Part shown: positions 15,349 to 20,695 of the stretch, in pieces
Layout of the letters: every line of letters begins with the position of its first letter
Numbering within the stretch: position 1 is the first letter of the stretch
Assembly: GCA_964512645.1 (NCBI GenBank)
Contig: CAZEJS010000035.1
Coordinates: forward strand, 1 to 20,695
Source: CAZEJS01 sp964512645
GTDB taxonomy: Bacteria; Actinomycetota; Geothermincolia; Fen-727; Anoxymicrobiaceae
Direction of reading: 5' to 3'
DNA length: 20,695 nucleotides
Position numbers and translations under genes: made by a program
Notes under the pieces: model-generated
Seen by the model: only the letters and a program-made list of their open reading frames with translations
What the model was told of the DNA's origin: nothing
Databases searched by the model: none

Positions 15349-15357
15349 ATTCTATCA
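15349..15357 (-). promoter_or_regulatory. Possible extended -10 promoter (TGATAGAAT)
   Basis: Minus strand reads TGATAGAAT in the 72-base gap between the GT2 stop and the permease start, with a predicted transcript start near 15342, about 37 bases before the ATG. The same 9-mer is at 507-515. No good -35 is visible; the usual -35 position is inside the hairpin at 15363-15378. Confidence 0.35.
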
Positions 15358-15362
15358 CCATA

Positions 15363-15378
15363 AACGGCCTTCGCCGTT
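15363..15378 (-). terminator. Small hairpin at the GT2 gene end; weak terminator candidate
   Basis: Perfect 6-bp inverted repeat AACGGC and GCCGTT with a 4-base loop, beginning at the GT2 stop codon. On the minus strand it is followed by TATGG rather than a T-run, so intrinsic termination would be partial at best. Confidence 0.3.
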
Positions 15379-16085
15379 CAGCCCCGGCGCCCCTGCGGGC
15401 GGGAGAACCGGAAGCGCAGCAGCGTCCATATCGCCTCGAGCCCGTCGAACGCCCGTATCTTCTTGCCCGCCTCCACCGTCCTGCCCTTGTAGGAGATGGG
15501 CACCTCCACCAGGCGGTACTTCCCGAGGAGCGTCTTGGCGGTCACCTCCGGGCAGAACTCGAACCGCTCGCACTGGAGGTCGAAGGACTTGAGGACCGGG
15601 GTCCTGAAGACCTTGTAGCACGTGGCCTCGTCGGTGATGCGACGCCCGTAGAGCAGCGTGGCCGACCAGGCGAGTATCTTGTTGGCCAGCAGGTTGGCCG
15701 GCGCCATGTTCTCCCGGGTACCCAGGAACCTGCTTCCGTACACCACGTCGGCCCTCCCGGCGGCGATGGGCTCGACGAGCCTGGGGTAGTCGCGGGGGTC
15801 GTACTCGAGGTCCGCGTCCTGGATGATCACGATGTCGCCGGTCACCGCATCGAGACCGGTCCTTATGGCGGCGCCCTTCCCGCGGTTGGAGGGGTGGGAG
15901 AGCGCCACAACGTCCGGGCCCTCCGCGAGGGCGCCCACCAGGGCCGGCGTGGAGTCGGTGGAGGCGTCGTCGACGATCACGATCTCCAGGGAGATGTCGC
16001 CGAGGTCCACGGAGCGCACCCGCCTGACTATCTCCTCGATGGTGCCCTCTTCGTTATGGGCCGGCACGATCACCGACAGCTTCAC
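15378..16085 (-). CDS. GT2-family glycosyltransferase, polyprenyl-phosphate sugar synthase type
   Basis: 235 aa. GT-A fold enzyme resembling dolichyl-phosphate mannosyltransferase (DPM1): LSVIVPAHNEEGTIEE (3-18), D39/D40 in IVIVDDASTDST, SNRGKGAAIRTGL (66-78), metal-binding DAD at 90-92 within QDADLEYDP, VVYGSRF (114-120) and TDEATCYKVFR (151-161). It lacks the C-terminal membrane helices of the longer bacterial DPM relatives, like the short soluble DPM1 type. Expected reaction: transfer of a sugar from a nucleotide donor to polyprenyl phosphate on the cytosolic side, giving the lipid donor used by GT-C enzymes. The neighbouring YfhO-type gene overlaps it by 32 bases, which supports a donor-enzyme partnership. 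Start is GTG 16083-16085 with GAGG 7 bases upstream. Which sugar is used cannot be read from the sequence. Confidence 0.9.
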   Translation of the reverse strand: MKLSVIVPAHNEEGTIEEIVRRVRSVDLGDISLEIVIVDDASTDSTPALVGALAEGPDVVALSHPSNRGKGAAIRTGLDAVTGDIVIIQDADLEYDPRDYPRLVEPIAAGRADVVYGSRFLGTRENMAPANLLANKILAWSATLLYGRRITDEATCYKVFRTPVLKSFDLQCERFEFCPEVTAKTLLGKYRLVEVPISYKGRTVEAGKKIRAFDGLEAIWTLLRFRFSRPQGRRG

Positions 16086-18441
16086 CGTCCACCCTCTTCC
16101 GTCGCTTCACGCGAAGCAGGAGCAACGCTGCCACGTATAGTACCAGAAGCGCGGCGGAGGCGAGCGAGACGGCCATCCCCGCACGGACGCTCGCCGGCTC
16201 GAAGCGGAATTCGACGGTGTGCCGGCCGCCCTCGAGCATCACCCCCCTGAGCATCAGGGCGGCCTTCAGCGTGTCGACCCTGGCGCCGTCCACGTAAGCC
16301 TGCCAGCCGGGGTAGTAAAGCTCCGAGACCACCAGGAGCCCCCTGGCGGCGGGAGGGGTCTTCAGGACCAGCCGGTGGGGGCCGCGCTCCACGATCTCGA
16401 CCGGCGCCCTCGAGGAAGCGACCCGCGCGCCCTCCCTGCCGGCGGCCAGGCCCGGCACCACCACCGGGACCGCGTCGTGAAGCGACGAGCCGCCGGTCCT
16501 GGCCAGCTCCCGGTAGACCTGCTCGTTGCCGCTGAACGTCAGCGCGTCGCTGATCCAGGCCCGGGGGAGAGCGGTGGTGTTACGGTAGACGTATATCTCC
16601 CCGACGTACTTATCGAGGACCAGCTTGCCCGGAGCGAGCAGCCGGGGGTCGACGGGGTCCCTGGTCATGAAGTACCGGGTGTTCTGAACGTCCAGCAGCG
16701 GGGAGTTGAGAGCGCCCTCGTGGAAAAGCCCCACCTGGACGCCCGGGGACTGCTGGGCGAGCACCAGCCCCCGGAAGCGGTCGAAGTCGAAAAGTATCAG
16801 CGAGTCGTCGCCGGTAGCCTTCTCCAGCCGGTGGACGGCGCCGTTGTCGAGGGAGGTATACATGCTGTTGGCGTCGGTCTCCACCCTGAAGACGCCGGGC
16901 CTGGAGGCCACGTAGCCCGACGCTCCCCGGTCCCCGAAGAGATCGTCGGGGTTGACCTGCCGCATCACCCACGGCACGTTCATCGCCACCAGGTCCACTA
17001 TCACCAGCGCCACGAGCCCGGCCGCAAGCACGGGGCCCCGGGGCCTGTAACGCTTCGCGTACACCAGCAGGGCGACCAGCGCCAGGACGATTGCGATCGG
17101 GAACACCATCCCCTTGAGACCGTTGGAGTCTGCCGCGGCGTGCCCGGGGCGGGCAAGGAGGAAAACGGTGAGCGAAGCCGCGAGCAGGAGCAGGAGGGCG
17201 GCCAGCGCCTCGACCGTCCGCACCGCGGCGTTGAACCTCACGCCCCCTTCCTCGCGGCAGGTGGCCAGGAGGTGGTCTGCGCCCAGGGCCGCCAGCAGGC
17301 TGGAGGCGAACGCGAACACAACCAGTATCCTCGCGGGATTCCTCAGGCGGTTGACCAGCAGCCCCGCCTTGAAGAGCACCGTGTAGAGGTATCCCCCCGG
17401 ACCCAGCGCCAGCACCAGCGCCAGCAGCAGGACCACCCAGAGGAAAACCACGATGCCCCTGCGCCTCCGCGCCAGGGCGACAACCCCCAGCAGTCCTCCC
17501 ACTATGCCGCTGTAGCCGTAGGTCTCCCACATTATCCAGCCGCCGGTGTAGGAGTCCGGGCTGGAGCCGAAGAACCTGGGGAACACCAGGTTCAGCACCT
17601 GCCAGCGGGGCAGGCTCGAGGCCGCCGCTACGTTGAGCGGCATGCTGCTCCTGGTGGAGAGGCCGATGAGCTCGTAGGTTGGCACGAGCTGTACCGCGGA
17701 CAGCCCCGCCGCCGTCACCACGGCCAGCGCCAGCGCCCCCAGACCGAACCACACGCTTGACGAACCGGGGAGGAGCCTGTGGTGCTGCCACGCCCGGAAG
17801 ACCACCAGCGCCAGCAGGAGCCCGCAGATATAGACGATGTTCTGGAAGTGCCCCGCTAGGATCGCCAGCGCCAGCGCAGCGCCAGTGAAGACGGCGTAAG
17901 ACGCCTTCCTCCTCACCAGCGCGCGGTTGAACAGGAAGAACGCCAGCGGCATCCACGCCGCGGTGGAAACCTGGTTGAGGTGCCCCGCGTGGGCGACCAT
18001 GAAGCCCGCGAACATGAAGGTGACCCCGGCGACGCCGCTGCCCGCCCGTCCGATCCCCAGGTCGCGGGCCGCGAGGTAAGTGAACGCCCCGGCCATGAAA
18101 AAGTGGAAGACCACGAAGTACACCATGGCCTTCAGGGGGAAGGCCGCCCCCGCCAGGGCGTATGCCCCCACCATCAGCAGGTTGAACGGGTAAAGCATCG
18201 CCGTCTGGTAGGATGCGAAGAACGCCTGGCCGCCGATCGCGTAGGGGTTCCACAGGGGAAACGCGCCCGAGGCAAGGGTGTTGGCGGCGTAGACCCTCGC
18301 GGGGTAGAACTGCCTGATGAAGTCCACCTCGATGCCGAAGGACCAGTCCCGCATGAAAAGAACGCGGGCCCAGGCCAGCACCGCCAGGGCGGCCAGCCCC
18401 AGCAGAATCAGCCAGTCCCGCCTGTCCCAGCTCTCTCTCAT
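16054..18441 (-). CDS. YfhO-family polytopic membrane protein (GT-C-like)
   Basis: 795 aa with about a dozen membrane helices in the first 480 residues, a large extracytoplasmic region, and one last helix near 757-778 followed by a basic cytosolic tail. The N-terminal pattern (D40 with QFYP at 44-47, then FPLWNPYAIGGQAFFASYQT, 61-80) and the C-terminal module with YYPGWQAYVDG (709-719) and GGRHTVEFRFEP (738-749) are hallmarks of the YfhO family (Pfam Bact_membrane YfhO). In Firmicutes, YfhO relatives glycosylate lipoteichoic or wall teichoic acid using undecaprenyl-phosphate sugars; by analogy it may decorate the exported polymer. ATG start has GGGGGG 4 bases upstream. Its end overlaps the GT2 gene, and its start touches a nine-codon micro-ORF linking it to the previous gene. 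Confidence 0.88.
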   Translation of the reverse strand: MRESWDRRDWLILLGLAALAVLAWARVLFMRDWSFGIEVDFIRQFYPARVYAANTLASGAFPLWNPYAIGGQAFFASYQTAMLYPFNLLMVGAYALAGAAFPLKAMVYFVVFHFFMAGAFTYLAARDLGIGRAGSGVAGVTFMFAGFMVAHAGHLNQVSTAAWMPLAFFLFNRALVRRKASYAVFTGAALALAILAGHFQNIVYICGLLLALVVFRAWQHHRLLPGSSSVWFGLGALALAVVTAAGLSAVQLVPTYELIGLSTRSSMPLNVAAASSLPRWQVLNLVFPRFFGSSPDSYTGGWIMWETYGYSGIVGGLLGVVALARRRRGIVVFLWVVLLLALVLALGPGGYLYTVLFKAGLLVNRLRNPARILVVFAFASSLLAALGADHLLATCREEGGVRFNAAVRTVEALAALLLLLAASLTVFLLARPGHAAADSNGLKGMVFPIAIVLALVALLVYAKRYRPRGPVLAAGLVALVIVDLVAMNVPWVMRQVNPDDLFGDRGASGYVASRPGVFRVETDANSMYTSLDNGAVHRLEKATGDDSLILFDFDRFRGLVLAQQSPGVQVGLFHEGALNSPLLDVQNTRYFMTRDPVDPRLLAPGKLVLDKYVGEIYVYRNTTALPRAWISDALTFSGNEQVYRELARTGGSSLHDAVPVVVPGLAAGREGARVASSRAPVEIVERGPHRLVLKTPPAARGLLVVSELYYPGWQAYVDGARVDTLKAALMLRGVMLEGGRHTVEFRFEPASVRAGMAVSLASAALLVLYVAALLLLRVKRRKRVDGEAVGDRAGP

Positions 18442-18467
18442 CGGACCCCCCGCAACCGGGTCGTCAT
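18438..18467 (-). other. Nine-codon micro-ORF with ATGA junctions on both sides
   Basis: The ORF encodes MTTRLRGVR. Its ATG (18465-18467) overlaps the TGA of the DUF2079-type gene, and its TGA (18438-18440) overlaps the ATG of the YfhO-type gene. Both junctions are preceded by the same module, five or six G residues then GTCCGATGA or GGTCCGATGA, at 18464-18480 and 18438-18453. It may carry ribosomes from one gene to the next, or it may be a small duplication of the gene edge that happens to be open. Confidence 0.25.
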
Positions 18468-20131
18468 CGGACTCCCCCGCCCGGCGACCGCCGCGCGGGG
18501 CGCGCCTTCCTGAACACCTTGACGCCGTCGCTGCTGTAGATCATGACGTATCCGCCCCGCGCCTGAAGGGCTTCCACGACCTGGTCGTACATCTCGGTGG
18601 AGATCCTGTAGGTCGAGCCGCTGTCTACGATCACGTACTCCGGGGCGATGCCCGCGCCTTTGTCCTTCGTCCTGTACGTCTTCGGGAAGACCGTCCTGAC
18701 GGCGCCTTTCTGGTCCGCGCCGAGCATCCTGCCGAGGTTGTCGTAATGCTTCACGTCCGCCAGGTACCGGAACGGCTCGGGGAACTGGTACAGCTCCCGG
18801 CGGTTCGAGAGCTGGGCGAGCATGTAAGTCTGGGCTGAGACCGACGCGTTCGGGGGTATCCTGTCCAGCCCGCGGCGCATCGCGGTAATGTGCCTGTCCG
18901 AGCCGTAGCTCGCGCCGCGGAACTCCGCGGAGATGGGGCTCGGGCTCAGGTAGAAGTTGCCCGCGATCGAGCACGCCAGCACGACCGCGACGACGCCGCC
19001 GGTGACGAAGCCGGGGCGGAACGCCCCCTCCGACCACTTCCGGAAACGCTTGAGCCCGAACACCACGGCGATGAACACGAAGGGGATGATCGCCACGGTG
19101 TACTGCTGGGAGATGGTGTGCTGGGGCTGGAAGTCGCTGATCACGTTCACCAGGAAGGCCGGCAGGGCGGGCAGCAGGAAGACCGGCGCGAAGAAGCTCA
19201 GAAAAGCCACCGGCGCCAGCAGGTCGAAGAAGTACCGCAGGTTCGGGCGCGTGGCGATGACGCCGAGCGTGTTCCTGGGCTTGAGGAAAAAGTTCTTCAC
19301 CGCTTCACCGGTGGTGGAGCCGAAAGCCGTCAGCCGGCTGCTGTACTGGTATCCCGCGGGAGCGAACCACGGTATCAGCAGCAGCACCGCGGCAAGGAAG
19401 TACACCGCCGATCCGATCGCCGCTACGGCCCCGGCGCGCTTGTCGTACAGGAAATACACCACTATCCCCAGCACCAGTACCGGGAGGGCCATGTCCTCCT
19501 TGGTGATCACCGTGAGGACGCACAGGGCGTAGAACCAGCCGAACGAGCGCTTGTCGATCGCCAGGAAGGCGAACAGCAGGAAAACCGTGCCCAGCGCCTC
19601 GGGGTGAAAATCGGCGAGGTTCAGGTTCTGAAGAGCGGGGTAGAGCAGGTATGCCGCCGCCAGGCCCAGTCCCGCCCACCGGCTGTGGAGCTTCCGGACG
19701 GACAGCAGGTAGACGGGTATCGCCCCCGCCGCGAGCGCCAGGGTCTGAACGGTCAGCACCGCGGGGGGCTTTCCCTTCCCCAGCCAGCCCAGCGGCGCCA
19801 GGAGGACTAGCATCGGCGACAGGTGGTCGCCGAAGAAGTGCATCCCTCGCAGGGTGCTCACCGGCGCCTTGAACCTGGAAAAGAGCCAGATGACCTGGTT
19901 GTATATCGCGGTGTCCAGGCCCGACCCCCTGAAGTTGGAGTACCTCAGCAGAGAAAGCGTGAGGAACACGGCGACGTAAGCGGCCACCATCGCCAGCAGG
20001 ACGCCCAGGAATATGCCGGCCTTCCGCCTGTCGGCGGGGCCGTCCGGGGTCCCACGCTCCTGGGCGCGGTCCTCTTCGCGCTCCTCCGGCTCTTCGGCCT
20101 CCTCGGGCGCGTTCGATAACCGTTCGGGCAA
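18464..20131 (-). CDS. DUF2079-family polytopic membrane protein (GT-C-like)
   Basis: 555 aa read from the TTG at 20129-20131. That start has GGGAGG 4 bases upstream. The in-frame ATG at 20165-20167 has no Shine-Dalgarno site, and the 12 codons between them include rare AGA, CGA and GGA, so I prefer TTG. Residues 1-37 are acidic and cytosolic, followed by about ten membrane helices to roughly 385 and a soluble C-terminal domain. DUF2079 hallmarks: GLDTAIYNQVIW (71-82), FGDHLSPMLVLLAPL (100-114), TVQTLALAAGAIPVYLL (127-143), DFHPEAL (174-180) and KEDMAL (211-216). The conserved D73, H103 and acidic loops resemble GT-C active-site regions, but the family's reaction is not established. The C-terminal SGSTYRISTEMYDQVV part is likely extracytoplasmic. 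It sits 46 bases after a partial membrane protein and directly before the YfhO-type gene. Confidence 0.85.
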   Translation of the reverse strand: MPERLSNAPEEAEEPEEREEDRAQERGTPDGPADRRKAGIFLGVLLAMVAAYVAVFLTLSLLRYSNFRGSGLDTAIYNQVIWLFSRFKAPVSTLRGMHFFGDHLSPMLVLLAPLGWLGKGKPPAVLTVQTLALAAGAIPVYLLSVRKLHSRWAGLGLAAAYLLYPALQNLNLADFHPEALGTVFLLFAFLAIDKRSFGWFYALCVLTVITKEDMALPVLVLGIVVYFLYDKRAGAVAAIGSAVYFLAAVLLLIPWFAPAGYQYSSRLTAFGSTTGEAVKNFFLKPRNTLGVIATRPNLRYFFDLLAPVAFLSFFAPVFLLPALPAFLVNVISDFQPQHTISQQYTVAIIPFVFIAVVFGLKRFRKWSEGAFRPGFVTGGVVAVVLACSIAGNFYLSPSPISAEFRGASYGSDRHITAMRRGLDRIPPNASVSAQTYMLAQLSNRRELYQFPEPFRYLADVKHYDNLGRMLGADQKGAVRTVFPKTYRTKDKGAGIAPEYVIVDSGSTYRISTEMYDQVVEALQARGGYVMIYSSDGVKVFRKARPARRSPGGGVR

Positions 20132-20177
20132 CTTGCCTCCCTGTCGTCTCCCGGGCCGCGGTCCCATAATGTTTCGG

Positions 20178-20695
20178 TCAGCCCGGCGGCAAGACCTCGA
20201 ATATCACCACCGCCTGGTCGTGAGGGTCGGGGTAATCGTAGTGAGTGCTCCACCGGGCCGCCTCCCTCAGGTAAGGGAGGTCCGTTTCCGTTATCCCGTA
20301 CAGCTTCAGCGCCCCGGCGATGTCGCGGTCTGTCTCGGAGACCACCAGGTACCTCACCCCGCGCTCGCTGAGCCGCCGCGGCACGTCCCGGTAGGCGATG
20401 TCGGCCTGTTCGACCGGCAGGTCCCAGGGCACGGGCCTCATCAGAAGCACGTCCCCGGGATAGTAGAGCCAGGTGAACATCGGGCCCGCGTCCACGGCGA
20501 CCAGTTGTCCCGGCGCGTTCTCCTCCAGCCACCCCGCCGCCTTCTTCATCCCCGATACCCCGCCGTGGTCGTCGCTGAACGCCTTGTAGTTCTCCGCGAT
20601 GACCCTGTCGGCCCTGGCGAGGCCATGCCAGGTCACCAGCGCGAAAAGGACGGCGAGGATCACCGCGCACGCCGCCCTGAGGGCCTTCAAGGCGG
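20178..20695 (-). CDS. C-terminal part of a membrane protein, probably GT-C-like (start lies outside the window)
   Basis: The frame is open to the window edge, and the only start-like codon at the edge (TTG 20688-20690) has no visible ribosome site, so this is most likely the last 170 or so residues of a larger protein. It opens with one hydrophobic helix (AACAVILAVLFALVTWHGLA) and continues with a soluble alpha/beta region: AAGWLEENAPGQLVAVDAG, then FTWLYYPGDVLLMRPVP, then GVRYLVVSETD. This 'last helix plus soluble tail' is common at the end of PMT/GT39-like membrane glycosyltransferases; the tail of the 3418-5514 protein is arranged similarly. The catalytic loops are outside the window, so the family is an inference. 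Confidence 0.6.
   Translation of the reverse strand, partial: ALKALRAACAVILAVLFALVTWHGLARADRVIAENYKAFSDDHGGVSGMKKAAGWLEENAPGQLVAVDAGPMFTWLYYPGDVLLMRPVPWDLPVEQADIAYRDVPRRLSERGVRYLVVSETDRDIAGALKLYGITETDLPYLREAARWSTHYDYPDPHDQAVVIFEVLPPG

Overview
The window is a dense, high-GC run of genes that all lie on the minus strand, so they are read from high to low coordinates. It looks like part of a bacterial surface-glycopolymer locus built around an ABC exporter of the Wzm/Wzt type. Shine-Dalgarno sites of the GGAGG type, several GTG and TTG starts, and YfhO-like and DUF2079-like membrane proteins suggest an uncultured high-GC bacterium, perhaps Actinomycetota or Chloroflexota. There is no 16S, ribosomal or other marker gene, so this placement is only an inference.

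Layout in the direction of transcription. (1) 20695-18464: the C-terminal end of a polytopic membrane protein, then a DUF2079-type membrane protein. (2) 18441-15378: a YfhO-family membrane protein overlapping a cytosolic GT2 of the polyprenyl-phosphate sugar synthase type. (3) 15305-13221: the ABC permease (Wzm) and an ATPase (Wzt) with a C-terminal extra domain. (4) 13234-10108: a methyltransferase with a long N-terminal extension, then a GT2-like/GT4 fusion. (5) 9997-5548: three consecutive methyltransferase-like genes, two with long coiled-coil regions and one with a degenerate SAM-binding loop. (6) 5514-3418: another large GT-C-like membrane protein. (7) 3239-545: two GT4 glycosyltransferases. 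(8) 377-1: the start of a secreted, glycoside-hydrolase-like protein that runs out of the window.

Working model (inference): cytosolic GT4/GT2 enzymes build a chain on a lipid carrier. The methyltransferases modify or cap it. Wzt reads the finished end through its C-terminal domain, and Wzm/Wzt flips the chain outward. The GT2 at 15378-16085 would charge polyprenyl phosphate with a sugar, and the four GT-C-like membrane proteins could use that donor outside the membrane to decorate the polymer. No initiating phosphoglycosyltransferase, no LCP-type ligase and no nucleotide-sugar synthesis gene is visible here, so those steps must be encoded elsewhere.

The gaps between genes are few but structured. 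Several hold a -10-like element (TGATAGAAT twice, TGCTATAAT once) and a hairpin between it and the next start codon. Three gaps begin with an ATGA stop/start overlap that opens a small ORF, and in two of them that ORF also ends in an ATGA overlap with the next gene. One of these small ORFs contains an in-frame 24-bp tandem repeat. No tRNA, rRNA, CRISPR array, insertion sequence or integrase was seen.
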